45,695 nucleotides of DNA from Chlorobiaceae bacterium (lineage in GTDB: Bacteria > Bacteroidota > Chlorobiia > Chlorobiales > Chlorobiaceae): NCBI GenBank assembly GCA_013334925.1, contig JAAXWP010000017.1, forward strand, positions 1 through 45,695, in the 5' to 3' direction. The notes under the pieces are model-generated. The model was not told the DNA's origin and made no database searches. It saw only the letters and a program-made list of their open reading frames with translations. A program made the translations under genes and the position numbers. Below, in pieces: positions 34,620 to 43,749 of this stretch; position 1 is the stretch's first letter; each line of letters begins with the position of its first letter.

Positions 34620-35951
34620 ATGTTCAAAAAATTTAGTGCATCGCTGTTGCTGGTTATGGCCGCGATGTTGGTCCACGGCACCGGATGGGCTGCCGAGGCG
34701 GTCGTGACCGACACCGGTACGACCTCGTGGATGCTGACATCCACCGCGCTTGTTCTGCTTATGGTTCCTGGTCTGGCCATGTTCTATGGCGGTCTGGTGA
34801 GAACCAAAAACGTTATCGGAACCATGATGCACAGTTTCGGTGCGATGGTGGTTATCGGTGTTCTCTGGCCGATGCTTGGTTACTCGCTCAGCTTCGGCCC
34901 TGGCATCCTCGGTGGCCTGGTCGGCTGGGAACCCAAGTATTTCATGCTGCAGGGTATCGATGACACGATCATGTCCACGCAGATTCCTGAGTACGTGTTC
35001 GCGATGTTCCAGGGTAAATTCGCGATCATCACTCCCGCACTTATCGCCGGTGCATTTGCCGAGCGAGTGAATTTCAAGGGCTACCTCGTGTTTATCGCCC
35101 TGTGGAGCATTCTTGTGTACAGCCCCATCTGCCACTGGGTATGGGCCGCTGACGGTTTCCTGTTCAATCTCGGTGCCATGGGTGCAATCGATTTCGCCGG
35201 TGGCACGGTCGTTCATATCTCTTCCGGTGTGACTGGTCTGGTTGCTGCTCTGTTCCTTGGTGCCCGCAGGGGATATCCCAGGAACGTGATGTCTCCGAAC
35301 AATCTGGTCATGACGCTCATGGGCGCAGGTCTCCTGTGGGTAGGCTGGTTTGGTTTCAACGCCGGTAGCGCCATCGCCAGCAACCTCGCTACGGCTCGTG
35401 CACTGACGGTTACCCAGATGGCTGCTGCTGCTGGCGCGTTCACCTGGATGATGATCGAAATCCTGCATCATGGTAAAGCTACCAGCCTCGGTGTGGCTTC
35501 AGGTATCCTTGCCGGTCTTGTCGCTATCACGCCTGCCGCAGGTGTCGTTCAGCCTGTCGGTGCTTTCGCTCTCGGTGCAATTGCCGCTGTTATCTGCTAT
35601 CTTGCAATCCTGCTGAAGGGCAAACTCGGTTACGATGACAGCCTCGATGCCTTTGGTGTTCACGGTGTTGGTGGTATTGTCGGCGCTCTGGCACTGACCT
35701 TCTTTATCCGCCCGTCCTGGTATGTCGATGCGGCCGCCAAGGTCGGTGGCAGCTGGACCATGTGGCAGCAGCTCAGCGTGCAGGCAACCGCAGTCGGTAT
35801 CACCGTTGCCTATGCAGCAGTCGTGTCTCTGGTTCTTCTCTTCATCGTCGAGAAAACGGTTGGATTCCGTCTGAAAGAGAATGATGAAATGTCCGGTCTT
35901 GATCACAGCATGCACGGTGAGCAGGGATACGGCCTTATCAACCCTAACTAA
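34620..35951 (+). CDS. amt: Ammonium transporter
   Basis: The 443-aa protein begins with a signal-like stretch (MFKKFSASLLLVMAAMLVHG), then the Amt start STALVLLMVPGLAMFYGGLVRTKN. The remaining membrane helices include the conserved DFAGGTVVHISSGVTGL (first pore His), the GWFGFNAGSA motif and DAFGVHGVGGIVGAL (second pore His). It brings in ammonium or ammonia. It is followed 8 nt later by the PII gene, the usual amt-glnK pair in which PII blocks the channel when nitrogen is ample. I see no clear sigma54 site upstream. Confidence 0.96.
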   Translation: MFKKFSASLLLVMAAMLVHGTGWAAEAVVTDTGTTSWMLTSTALVLLMVPGLAMFYGGLVRTKNVIGTMMHSFGAMVVIGVLWPMLGYSLSFGPGILGGLVGWEPKYFMLQGIDDTIMSTQIPEYVFAMFQGKFAIITPALIAGAFAERVNFKGYLVFIALWSILVYSPICHWVWAADGFLFNLGAMGAIDFAGGTVVHISSGVTGLVAALFLGARRGYPRNVMSPNNLVMTLMGAGLLWVGWFGFNAGSAIASNLATARALTVTQMAAAAGAFTWMMIEILHHGKATSLGVASGILAGLVAITPAAGVVQPVGAFALGAIAAVICYLAILLKGKLGYDDSLDAFGVHGVGGIVGALALTFFIRPSWYVDAAAKVGGSWTMWQQLSVQATAVGITVAYAAVVSLVLLFIVEKTVGFRLKENDEMSGLDHSMHGEQGYGLINPN

Positions 35952-35959
35952 TACGAAGC

Positions 35960-36301
35960 ATGAAACTGATAACCGCAATCATTCAGCCCGACAGGCTCGA
36001 CCATGTTCGTGAAGCGCTGATCCAGGCCGATATTACGAGGATTACCGTGACCAGGGTTACGGGGCACGGCCGACAGGAGGATATCGAGTACTATCGTGGT
36101 CAGAAGATCGCTCCGAATCTGATTCCTAAAGTTCGTCTCGATATCGCGGTCAACGACCAGTTCGTCGATATCACGGTCGATACCATTGTCAAAGCAGCAA
36201 GGCACGACGTGGGCGAGATCGGTGACGGCAAAATCTTCATCACCCCGATGGAGCAGTGTGTCAGGATCAGAACCAACGAACGCGGCGGCAGCGCAATCTG
36301 A
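35960..36301 (+). CDS. PII nitrogen regulatory protein (GlnK/GlnB-like)
   Basis: The 113-aa protein has the PII fold: MKLITAIIQPDRLDHVREAL at the start, the ATP-site VTGHGRQE, and the C-terminal EIGDGKIFITPMEQCVRIRT. The T-loop is one residue shorter than in E. coli GlnB and reads EYYRGQKIAPNL. The uridylylated Tyr51 of enteric PII is absent, though Tyr44 and Tyr45 lie nearby. It therefore probably senses 2-oxoglutarate, ATP and ADP without that modification. The genetic link to amt points to gating of Amt. Confidence 0.93.
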   Translation: MKLITAIIQPDRLDHVREALIQADITRITVTRVTGHGRQEDIEYYRGQKIAPNLIPKVRLDIAVNDQFVDITVDTIVKAARHDVGEIGDGKIFITPMEQCVRIRTNERGGSAI

Positions 36302-36327
36302 TCTCAGCCGGTAACATCCGGACAACA

Positions 36328-36369
36328 AAACAGGAAAAGGCAGGGCGTTCACCCTGCCTTTTCCTGTTT
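36328..36369. terminator. Bidirectional terminator between the PII and TPR genes
   Basis: An 18-bp perfect stem (36328-36345 with 36352-36369) has the 6-nt loop CGTTCA. A runs on one side and T runs on the other let it work for both convergent genes. Confidence 0.92.
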
Positions 36370-36382
36370 ATATATATGGCGG

Positions 36383-36934
36383 TTATTGAGTTTTTCTGAT
36401 CTGGCGCCAGCCTGGATTTCTTGCATCCAGCCACCGTTCAGCATCGGGGTCGCCGAGGCGTGCAGCCTGCATGAAGTCATCCATGTTGCCGATCGTATCG
36501 CCAGCCTTGCTTCGTGCGATGGCGCGATGAAAGTAGGCCGGTCCCATAAATCTGTCGAGAGCTATGGCCTGATCGAAGTCTGGAATGGCTTCGGAGTAGA
36601 GACCGGACATGTTTTTGACGATGCCCCTGTTCAGGTAGCCAGCAGCCTTGAATGATGTTTCTCCCATGGCGATGACCATCGAGTAGTCGTCGATGGCTTT
36701 CGAGTATTTGCGCATCTGCTGCCAGGCGGCGGCGCGCATCTGGTAAGCCATCACGAATCTGTCGTCTATTTCGATGGCTCTCGTGTACATCCTTATCGCT
36801 TCGGTCAGGTTGCCTGACTGTTGCATGGAGAATCCGGAACTGAACCAGGAATCCGGAGAGTCGGCAAGGCAAGGTTCACCCGCCAGGGTCAGCCCTGTTA
36901 TGGCAAGCGCGAGTGATGTCGCAAGGCGTTTCAT
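36383..36934 (-). CDS. Exported TPR protein
   Basis: The 183-aa protein has a signal peptide, MKRLATSLALAITGLTLAG, with cleavage near CLADS. It has about four TPR units, with the classic alternation A-x-x-x-Y-x-x-A-I (for example LTEAIRMYTRAIEID and SEAIPDFDQAIALD). The Cys at the end of the signal (EPCLADS) is not a clear lipobox. TPRs bind protein partners in the periplasm. It is a single-gene unit with GGGGGGAC upstream of the ATG. Partner unknown. Confidence 0.85.
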   Translation of the reverse strand: MKRLATSLALAITGLTLAGEPCLADSPDSWFSSGFSMQQSGNLTEAIRMYTRAIEIDDRFVMAYQMRAAAWQQMRKYSKAIDDYSMVIAMGETSFKAAGYLNRGIVKNMSGLYSEAIPDFDQAIALDRFMGPAYFHRAIARSKAGDTIGNMDDFMQAARLGDPDAERWLDARNPGWRQIRKTQ

Positions 36935-37133
36935 GGGGGGACCCCGTTGAAGATTCGGTGAGTCCGGAAGTGCCGGAAGTGTTCGAGATAAAAATACCGA
37001 TCGCTACTCAAAAAATTAAATGGAAAGTCTGTACCTTGATAAATGATGTTCCCCTGCCGGGAGTTCCGGTGATTGTCTGGAGGGGATGGTCTGTTCCGGT
37101 CAATGTCCCAAATTATTAATCAGCAGGGCCTGA

Positions 37134-37862
37134 ATGTTCCGAATCAGTCTCGACGAGTTCGAAGGACCCCTGGACCTTCTGCTTTTTTTTATCAGGAGGG
37201 ATGAGCTCGACATCTACAATATTCCCATCTCGAAAATCACCGGTGATTTCATTGATTATATCAGAACGATGCAGAACCTCAATCTCGAGGTGGCTGCCGA
37301 GTTCATTTACATGGCTTCGATGCTGATGAGCATCAAGGCTCGCATGCTGCTTCCTCGTCCGGAGGAGGATGTTGTCGATGACGGCGAGTTCGATCCCAGG
37401 ACCGAACTTGTTCAGCGACTGCTCGAATACAAACGCATAAAGGAGGGGGCTTCCGATCTGGAATTCCTGGCCATCGACCGGGAACGGATGTTTCCTGCAG
37501 GATTTTTCGAAAAGTTTGAGCCTGAGGTGATCGATGAAATGGACGAGGAGGTCAATCGCCCGACCCTGTACCATCTGATGCTGGCGTACCAGTCGGTGAT
37601 GGACAATATGCCGAAAGTCAGACTGCAGAATGTCGTGGAGGCGCCAGTTACCGTCGAGGAGCAGTCCGCTCTGATCCTCGAACGTCTGCGAAGCCGCGTT
37701 CAGGTGTCATTCAGTTCACTGTTCGAAGATCGTCGCGAGGCGATCGTACTGGTTGTAACGTTTCTGGCCGTGCTCGAGCTCTGCCGGAACAGAAGGGTTG
37801 TCGTTGTCGTCAAGGATGGCTACAACGATTTCTGGATTTCACAGCGGGAACCTGTCGAATAA
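37134..37862 (+). CDS. scpA: Segregation and condensation protein A
   Basis: The 242-aa protein starts MFRISLDEFEGPLDLLLFFI, the ScpA kleisin N-terminal signature. It continues through the hallmark IYNIPISKITGDFIDYI, EVAAEFIYMASMLMSIKARMLLP and a C-terminal winged helix with VVTFLAVLELCRNRRV. ScpA binds SMC and ScpB and closes the condensin ring. scpB is not next to it here. It follows a 199-nt gene-free gap and is 19 nt before the DUF1015 gene. Confidence 0.95.
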   Translation: MFRISLDEFEGPLDLLLFFIRRDELDIYNIPISKITGDFIDYIRTMQNLNLEVAAEFIYMASMLMSIKARMLLPRPEEDVVDDGEFDPRTELVQRLLEYKRIKEGASDLEFLAIDRERMFPAGFFEKFEPEVIDEMDEEVNRPTLYHLMLAYQSVMDNMPKVRLQNVVEAPVTVEEQSALILERLRSRVQVSFSSLFEDRREAIVLVVTFLAVLELCRNRRVVVVVKDGYNDFWISQREPVE

Positions 37863-37881
37863 CCTATAACCATGAAAGCCT

Positions 37882-39165
37882 ATGCCTGAAATCGTGCCGT
37901 TCAAGGGTATCATCTACGGATCCGGGGTCATCAGGGAAGCTGACCGGTTGATCTGTCCGCCGTATGATGCAATTCCGCCAGTCGTGCAGCAGGCGCTGTA
38001 TGATGCTTCACCGTATAACGCCGTAAGGATGGAATTGCCCATGGAGGCGGATCCCTATTCGGAGGCTGCCGGTAGACTCCGGGACTGGCTTGCCGAAGGA
38101 GTACTCGAAAAGGATGAATTGCCTGCGATCTATCCGTGCACCCAGACGTATCTGGACAGTAACGGAATCGAACGCACCAGGAGCGGATTTTTCGCGGCGC
38201 TTCGCCTGTACGATTTCGAGGAGGGGCAGGTGCTTCCTCATGAGCGTACGCTTTCAGGGCCGAAAACGGACCGTCTGAACATGTTCAGAAAGACCAATGC
38301 CAACCTGAGCAGCATATTCGGCATTTATGCCGATGATTCGAGGAGTGTCGATGCGATTGTTCGTGATTTCACCGGGGCGAGTGAGCCGGTTGTCGATGCG
38401 GAGTTCCAGGGGGTGCGGAACCGGATGTGGCGAATGACCGATCCGGCAGTGATCTGTCGTATCCAGGATGTTCTCGCAGGACTCAGGGTCTACATCGCCG
38501 ATGGCCATCACCGATACGAGACCGGCGTGGCCTATCGTAACGAGTGTGCCGCAGCCAATGCAGCCCATACCGGCAAAGAGCCCTATAACTATATCATGGC
38601 CTATCTGTCCAACATCCATGACGAAGGATTGCTTATCCAGCCGATCCATCGTCTGGTTCGTGGTCTTCAGAGCTTTGACAGGGAGGCGTTCGTTTCGAGG
38701 CTCGACCAGTGTTTCACGGTATGGGAGCTTCCGGGCAGGAAGGCGCTGACAACATTTCTCGCCGAATGCCCGCAGTGTATCGCCTATGGCATCGTGTTGC
38801 CAGATATTACGCTGGGCATCACGCTTGACTGCAAGCCGGATGAGACCCTTTCCGGCCAGATTCCGGAAGCACTCCGGAAATTGCCGGTCGTGGTGCTTCA
38901 TGAGCTGGTATTGGGTCAGATGCTTGGAATAACTGCCGAAGCCACGGCAAAGGAGAGCAATCTTTCGTATGTGAAGAACGAACAGGAGGTGTTTGACGCG
39001 GTCGGGTCTGGCGCTGCCCAGATGGGTGTCGTACTCAAACCGACAAGGGTCGAAGATGTCATTGCGGTTGCCGGTTCAGGAGAGGTCATGCCGCAGAAAT
39101 CAACCTGGTTCTATCCGAAAATCATGACTGGTATGGTATTTCGTTCACTGGAGGGTGATGCATGA
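37882..39165 (+). CDS. DUF1015 family protein
   Basis: The 427-aa protein has the DUF1015 start, [10 protein letters not shown], followed by [10 protein letters not shown]. Further inside it has the family motifs [11 protein letters not shown] and [18 protein letters not shown] and, near the end, [17 protein letters not shown]. The family is probably enzymatic (it contains a conserved DGHHR) but its reaction is not settled. It is soluble. The stop overlaps the ATG of tsaE as ATGA, so the two are translationally coupled. Confidence 0.93.
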   Translation: MPEIVPFKGIIYGSGVIREADRLICPPYDAIPPVVQQALYDASPYNAVRMELPMEADPYSEAAGRLRDWLAEGVLEKDELPAIYPCTQTYLDSNGIERTRSGFFAALRLYDFEEGQVLPHERTLSGPKTDRLNMFRKTNANLSSIFGIYADDSRSVDAIVRDFTGASEPVVDAEFQGVRNRMWRMTDPAVICRIQDVLAGLRVYIADGHHRYETGVAYRNECAAANAAHTGKEPYNYIMAYLSNIHDEGLLIQPIHRLVRGLQSFDREAFVSRLDQCFTVWELPGRKALTTFLAECPQCIAYGIVLPDITLGITLDCKPDETLSGQIPEALRKLPVVVLHELVLGQMLGITAEATAKESNLSYVKNEQEVFDAVGSGAAQMGVVLKPTRVEDVIAVAGSGEVMPQKSTWFYPKIMTGMVFRSLEGDA

Positions 39166-39590
39166 CTGGTGAGTTTCTGTCCCGGTCGGCTGAAGAGACC
39201 CGTGAATACGCCCGGCGGTTCGCCGTCGGGCTCAGGCCGGGCGATGCCGTCTGCCTGACCGGACCACTCGGCGCTGGCAAGACCGAATTCATGCGAGGCA
39301 TAACGGAGGTTTTCGGATGCGACAGCCAGCTGTCGAGCCCGACCTTCTCGTTACTCAACATTTACGAGGGGAGCATGAAGGGGCAGGTGCTCGAAGTGCA
39401 CCATTTCGATCTCTATCGCCTCGAGTCTGAAAAGGAGCTTGAGGCAACGGGATTCGAAGAGTATCTTTCCGGGCCTTTCATCTCGGTTGTCGAGTGGGGG
39501 GAGAAGTTCCCTTCCTATGCAGATCGCTTCACCCGTCGGGTGACATTCTGCATTGCCGGCGAGGGGGTGAGAAAGATTACCATCATGTAA
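39162..39590 (+). CDS. tsaE: tRNA t6A biosynthesis ATPase TsaE
   Basis: The 142-aa P-loop protein has [14 protein letters not shown] (Walker A about 35-42) followed by the conserved [13 protein letters not shown] and [22 protein letters not shown]. With TsaB and TsaD it makes the N6-threonylcarbamoyl group on tRNA A37. It begins in ATGA overlap with the DUF1015 gene and is 9 nt before tsaB, so tsaE and tsaB form a unit. tsaD is not in the window. Confidence 0.95.
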   Translation: MTGEFLSRSAEETREYARRFAVGLRPGDAVCLTGPLGAGKTEFMRGITEVFGCDSQLSSPTFSLLNIYEGSMKGQVLEVHHFDLYRLESEKELEATGFEEYLSGPFISVVEWGEKFPSYADRFTRRVTFCIAGEGVRKITIM

Positions 39591-39599
39591 TTTGTTAAG

Positions 39600-40280
39600 A
39601 TGAAGATTCTTGCCATCGAGTGCACGCACCAGGTTGCCTGTGTCGCGGTCAGTAACGGAAACAGGATTGTCGAAAGGGTCAGCGCCGAGTGGCAGAAAAC
39701 AGCCGAAGCCATAGTTCCCCTGGTCATGCAGGCCATGACCGGTGCCGGCCTCAGCCCCGCGGATCTCGACGGTGTTGCGGTCTCGGCAGGTCCCGGATCG
39801 TTCACCGCTTTGCGTATCGGCATGTCGGCAGCCAAGGGGATCGCTTATGGTGCCGGCTGTCCGCTCGTGCCCGTGCCTACTCTGCTGGCAATGGCATCCG
39901 CAGCATGCGCTCATACAGGGGCACAATGCCTTGTCCCGCTCATTCCGTCCCGTCCGGGAGAGTACTTTTATGCTGTGTACCGGTGTGAGGATGGTGCCGG
40001 CATCGTGAAGGAACTCGATAACGGCCGCTGCATGGTGGCCGAACTGACTGAAAAACTCAAGGCGCTCGACACATCGTTCACCATTCCTGTGAGGGATATG
40101 TCCTTGCTGGTGTCATATGCTCCGGAGCTCGCCGGCAGTGTGCTCGATGCCTCGTTTTTCACTGCTGAAAGTCTGCTTGGCTTTGCTGAATCGGAGTTGT
40201 CAAAGGGTGCCGGCGCAGCTCTTTCCGATGCCTCTCCGGACTATCGTCAAATCTTTGTTCCGTTACGGAAAAAACAGTGA
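39600..40280 (+). CDS. tsaB: tRNA t6A biosynthesis protein TsaB
   Basis: The 226-aa protein has the ASKHA fold start, [18 protein letters not shown]. This is followed by [30 protein letters not shown], a nearly diagnostic TsaB motif, and the later [17 protein letters not shown]. It is the dimerisation partner of TsaD. It follows tsaE by 9 nt. A short hairpin lies after it at 40301-40317. Confidence 0.95.
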   Translation: MKILAIECTHQVACVAVSNGNRIVERVSAEWQKTAEAIVPLVMQAMTGAGLSPADLDGVAVSAGPGSFTALRIGMSAAKGIAYGAGCPLVPVPTLLAMASAACAHTGAQCLVPLIPSRPGEYFYAVYRCEDGAGIVKELDNGRCMVAELTEKLKALDTSFTIPVRDMSLLVSYAPELAGSVLDASFFTAESLLGFAESELSKGAGAALSDASPDYRQIFVPLRKKQ

Positions 40281-40300
40281 ATCTATTCTTATATTAATGC

Positions 40301-40331
40301 GCGGGAACTTGTCCCGCAGTGAGGATTTTTT
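40301..40331 (+). terminator. Hairpin plus T run between tsaB and rsfS
   Basis: GCGGGA (40301-40306) and TCCCGC (40312-40317) form a 6-bp stem. AGTGAGGA and a run of T (40326-40331) follow. The T run starts late, so it is at most a weak terminator; GAGGA there could also be a ribosome site. Confidence 0.4.
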
Positions 40332-40350
40332 GTCATTAAAACTGATGTTT

Positions 40351-40782
40351 ATGTCCCTTTCGGAACAACAGGTTCCCGTCACCCATGAGGCCCGTGAAGT
40401 GGCTGAGAGCGAGCTGCTTGCGCGACGCGCAGCCGAATTGTCGCTGGAAAAGAAAGGCGAAGATGTGAAGATTCTCGATCTTCGTGGCCTGACCTCTATT
40501 ACGGATTATTTTGTGATTATCACGGCCGACTCTGAACGCAAGGCCAAGGCGGTCGCAGAGCATATTGTCGATGAGCTGAAAGAAGACGGCGAGCGTCCGA
40601 TGCACGTTGAAGGTCTTGATTCGCTGCATTGGGTTCTTCTCGATTACGTCGATGTTGTCGTGCACATTTTTCAGCCTGACGAACGTCGTTTCTACGACCT
40701 TGAATCGCTCTGGTCTGATGCCCCGGTCACCAAGGTCGTCGAGCCGCCACCGGCTGCTGTGGAGGAGTCTCCGGAGGCTTGA
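40351..40782 (+). CDS. rsfS: Ribosomal silencing factor RsfS
   Basis: The 143-aa product ([10 protein letters not shown] onward) has the RsfS/Iojap core: [25 protein letters not shown] in two parts, the [18 protein letters not shown] stretch, and [21 protein letters not shown]. It binds L14 and keeps the 50S subunit from joining 30S when nutrients are scarce. The start is not certain: ATG at 40345 and TTG at 40330 (4 nt after GAGGA) are in frame. Frames that start further upstream overlap tsaB and are unlikely. A good terminator follows. Confidence 0.92.
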   Translation: MSLSEQQVPVTHEAREVAESELLARRAAELSLEKKGEDVKILDLRGLTSITDYFVIITADSERKAKAVAEHIVDELKEDGERPMHVEGLDSLHWVLLDYVDVVVHIFQPDERRFYDLESLWSDAPVTKVVEPPPAAVEESPEA

Positions 40783-40788
40783 ACAAAG

Positions 40789-40835
40789 GCCTTGCCAGCC
40801 CTGATTACCGGGTTGGCACAGGCTTTATCTTTTTG
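40789..40835 (+). terminator. Terminator after rsfS
   Basis: GCCTTGCCAGCCC (40789-40801) pairs with GGGTTGGCACAGGC (40810-40823) with one bulge and one wobble. TTTATCTTTTT follows. gyrA starts 60 nt later. Confidence 0.8.
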
Positions 40836-40895
40836 CAGCTATTTTATACATTATGCCATTGTTTTCAGTGGTAATTCTAAGTCAGGACATCAATT

Positions 40896-43379
40896 ATGCA
40901 CCGCGAAAAAATATTGCCGATCAGCATTGAAGAGGAAATGCGGGATTCATATCTCGACTATTCAATGTCGGTCATCGTCAGCCGTGCGCTTCCCGATGTC
41001 CGTGATGGTCTCAAGCCTGTGCACCGCAGGGTCCTCTACGGTATGCACGAGCTTGGCCTGCAGGCCGGCAAACCTCACAAGAAGTCCGCCCGTGTGGTCG
41101 GTGAGGTGCTCGGTAAATATCATCCGCACGGCGACTCCGCCGTGTATGACAGTCTTGTGCGTATGGTGCAGGACTTCTCATTGCGTTATCCGCTGATCGA
41201 CGGCCAGGGCAACTTCGGCTCCATCGACGGCGACTCCCCTGCAGCCATGCGATACACCGAGGTTCGCATGAAAGCCATCGCGGCCGAGATGCTCAAGGAT
41301 CTCGACAAAGAGACGGTCGATTTTTCACTCAACTTCGACGATTCGCTCGAGGAGCCGACGGTGCTGCCTTCGGCGATCCCGAACCTGCTCGTCAATGGCG
41401 CTGCGGGTATCGCGGTCGGTATGGCGACCAATATCCCGCCGCACAACATGCGTGAGGTGGTCACTGGCCTTATCTCGCTCATCGACAACCCGGAGATCGA
41501 AATAACCGATCTGATGAAGCATGTTACGGCTCCGGACTTCCCTACCGGCGGCATCATTTATGGTTACGACGGTGTCCGTCAGGCTTACCTGACTGGCAGG
41601 GGCAAGGTGGTTATCCGTGCACGGGCACTGGTTGAAGTCACCCAGAAGAATGGCCGTGAATCGATCATTGTCACCGAGCTTCCCTATCAGGTCAACAAGG
41701 TCCGTCTGATCGAGAAGATCGTCGAACTGGTCCACGACAAGAAGATCGAAGGCATCGCGGATATCCGCGACGAGTCCGACCGCGAAGGTATGCGCCTCGT
41801 GATCGAGCTGAAGCGTGATGCCGTTGCAAAGGTTGTGCTGAACAATCTCTACAAGCACACCCCGATGCAGGACACTTTCGGCGTCATCATGCTGGCCCTC
41901 GTCGATGGAGTGCCGCGTGTGCTGAACCTGAAGGAGATGATGGAGTACTATATCCGGCACCGCAACGAGATCGTGTTGCGCCGGACCCAGTACGATCTTG
42001 CGGCTGCCGAAAAGCGGGCGCATATCCTCGAAGGTCTCAAGATCTGTCTTGACAACCTTGACGAAGTCATTTCCACCATCCGTCAGTCGCCTGATACACC
42101 GACTGCGCAGGAGCGTCTGATGGAGCGTTTCGGACTCACCGAGGTTCAGTCCAAGGCGATCCTCGAGATGCGTCTCCAGCGCCTGACCGGCATGGAGCGC
42201 CAGAAGATCGAGGCCGAGTACCAGGAGACTCTTGCACTCATCGAAGAGCTGAAGTCCATTCTGGCGAGCCCTGCCAGGCAGATGCAGATCATCAGGGACG
42301 AACTGCTGAGGGTGAGCGAAGTTTATGGCGACGAGCGTCGCACCGAGCTTCGTCCGCACGAAGGCGATTTCTCGATTGAGGACATGATCGCCCAGGAGGA
42401 TGTGGTCATCACCATCACCCATGACGGGTTCATCAAGCGCTTCCCTGTTTCCGGTTATCGTCGCCAGCATCGCGGCGGCAGAGGCGTCGCAGGTGCCCAG
42501 GCAAAACAGGACGATTTCGTGGAGCACATGTTCATCGCCTCCACGCACAACTACATCCTGTTCTTCACCACGGCAGGCCGATGCTACTGGCTCAAGGTGT
42601 ACGAGATTCCTGAGGCCGGTCGTGCCGCAAGGGGCCGTTCGCTGGCCAACATCATGGAGCTGCCTCCCGGTGAGAAGATCAGGACCTACATCAATATCCG
42701 GAACTTCGACGATCCTCATTTCATCATCATGGCGACGGCCAACGGTATCGTCAAGAAAACCGATCTCAAGCAGTACTCCAACCCGAGACGGACTGGCATT
42801 AACGCCATCAGGATCGAGGATGGGGACGAGCTGATCGATGCCCGCCTGACCGACGGCGATCATCAGATTATCCTCGCCAAGAGCTCCGGGTATGCCGTTC
42901 GTTTTCCTGAGTCCGAAGTGCGTTCCCAGGGACGCGACACGGTGGGCGTCAGGGGCATTACCCTCGACGACGACGAGCGCTGCATCTCGATGGTCACCAC
43001 CAAGAGGAACGATACCTCCCTCCTGGCTGTTACGGACAACGGGTATGGCAAGCGCAGCAAGGTCGAGGATTACCGTATGACCAAACGCGGTGCCCGCGGT
43101 GTGATCACCATCAAGGCGCACGAGAAAATCGGTAACCTGGTCGGGCTGCTCGATGTGAACGATGAAGACGATCTGATCATCATCACCACGAATGGCATTG
43201 TCATTCGCCAGCATGTGTCAGATATCAGGGTTCTGGGTCGGAACACTTCGGGTGTAAGGCTCATCAAGCTCGATTCCGGTGACCGCATCTCGGCGACGGC
43301 AAGGGTTCCGAAGAGCGATGACGATTCGGCTTCGGAGGTTATCAATGAGGACGAGGACGGCCAGATCGATCTGTTCTGA
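40896..43379 (+). CDS. gyrA: DNA gyrase subunit A
   Basis: The 827-aa protein has the catalytic Tyr120 in [10 protein letters not shown], and the quinolone region [15 protein letters not shown] with the wild-type Ser and Asp. Its C-terminal beta-pinwheel has the GyrA box QHRGGRG (a variant of QRRGGKG). This box is the mark of gyrase as opposed to topoisomerase IV. It introduces negative supercoils with GyrB, which is not here. It ends in an acidic tail. The start [22 protein letters not shown] is the family start. Confidence 0.97.
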   Translation: MHREKILPISIEEEMRDSYLDYSMSVIVSRALPDVRDGLKPVHRRVLYGMHELGLQAGKPHKKSARVVGEVLGKYHPHGDSAVYDSLVRMVQDFSLRYPLIDGQGNFGSIDGDSPAAMRYTEVRMKAIAAEMLKDLDKETVDFSLNFDDSLEEPTVLPSAIPNLLVNGAAGIAVGMATNIPPHNMREVVTGLISLIDNPEIEITDLMKHVTAPDFPTGGIIYGYDGVRQAYLTGRGKVVIRARALVEVTQKNGRESIIVTELPYQVNKVRLIEKIVELVHDKKIEGIADIRDESDREGMRLVIELKRDAVAKVVLNNLYKHTPMQDTFGVIMLALVDGVPRVLNLKEMMEYYIRHRNEIVLRRTQYDLAAAEKRAHILEGLKICLDNLDEVISTIRQSPDTPTAQERLMERFGLTEVQSKAILEMRLQRLTGMERQKIEAEYQETLALIEELKSILASPARQMQIIRDELLRVSEVYGDERRTELRPHEGDFSIEDMIAQEDVVITITHDGFIKRFPVSGYRRQHRGGRGVAGAQAKQDDFVEHMFIASTHNYILFFTTAGRCYWLKVYEIPEAGRAARGRSLANIMELPPGEKIRTYINIRNFDDPHFIIMATANGIVKKTDLKQYSNPRRTGINAIRIEDGDELIDARLTDGDHQIILAKSSGYAVRFPESEVRSQGRDTVGVRGITLDDDERCISMVTTKRNDTSLLAVTDNGYGKRSKVEDYRMTKRGARGVITIKAHEKIGNLVGLLDVNDEDDLIIITTNGIVIRQHVSDIRVLGRNTSGVRLIKLDSGDRISATARVPKSDDDSASEVINEDEDGQIDLF

Positions 43380-43406
43380 CCGGTCTGGAATGAAAGATAA
43401 AGAGCA

Positions 43407-43440
43407 TATCGCCGCAAAGCGGCAAGGCTTTGTGGCGATA
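43407..43440 (+). repeat. Long hairpin between gyrA and the CDGSH gene
   Basis: TATCGCCGCAAAGC (43407-43420) pairs with GCTTTGTGGCGATA (43427-43440) over 14 bp with one wobble and loop GGCAAG. There is no T tract. It could stop transcription weakly or protect the gyrA mRNA end. Confidence 0.6.
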
Positions 43441-43460
43441 CACTGAATAAAGGAGCGATC

Positions 43461-43688
43461 ATGCAGCGGGAAAACAGACCGGCCATCATCACCGAAGACA
43501 CTGGAGTCAAATACTATTGTGCCTGCGGGAATTCTGGCAACTGGCCGTACTGCGATGGCAGTCATGCCGGCAGCAGCTTTTCGCCGTTTAAGGTCGAGAT
43601 CGAAAAATCCGGAAATGTGGCGATCTGCGGTTGCGGGAAATCGGCGAAACTGCCGTTCTGTGACGGGACCCACAATACGCTGCAGTGA
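43461..43688 (+). CDS. Dual CDGSH-type iron-sulfur protein
   Basis: The 75-aa protein has two CDGSH modules: CACGNSGNWPYCDGSH and CGCGKSAKLPFCDGTH. Each has three Cys and one His and would bind a 2Fe-2S cluster. Small dual-CDGSH proteins are found in bacteria and archaea and are presumed to be electron carriers or cluster donors. AAAGGAG lies 6 nt before the ATG. It stands between gyrA and pyrG without an evident functional link. Confidence 0.93.
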   Translation: MQRENRPAIITEDTGVKYYCACGNSGNWPYCDGSHAGSSFSPFKVEIEKSGNVAICGCGKSAKLPFCDGTHNTLQ

Positions 43689-43749
43689 GGCGCTTCTGAT
43701 CACGAGTTGTTATCATTTGCTATCACTACTTAATAACATCATTTGACGT

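Noticed and set aside
41325-43214. 629-codon minus-strand frame over gyrA
   Set aside because: Antisense to gyrA with no domain.
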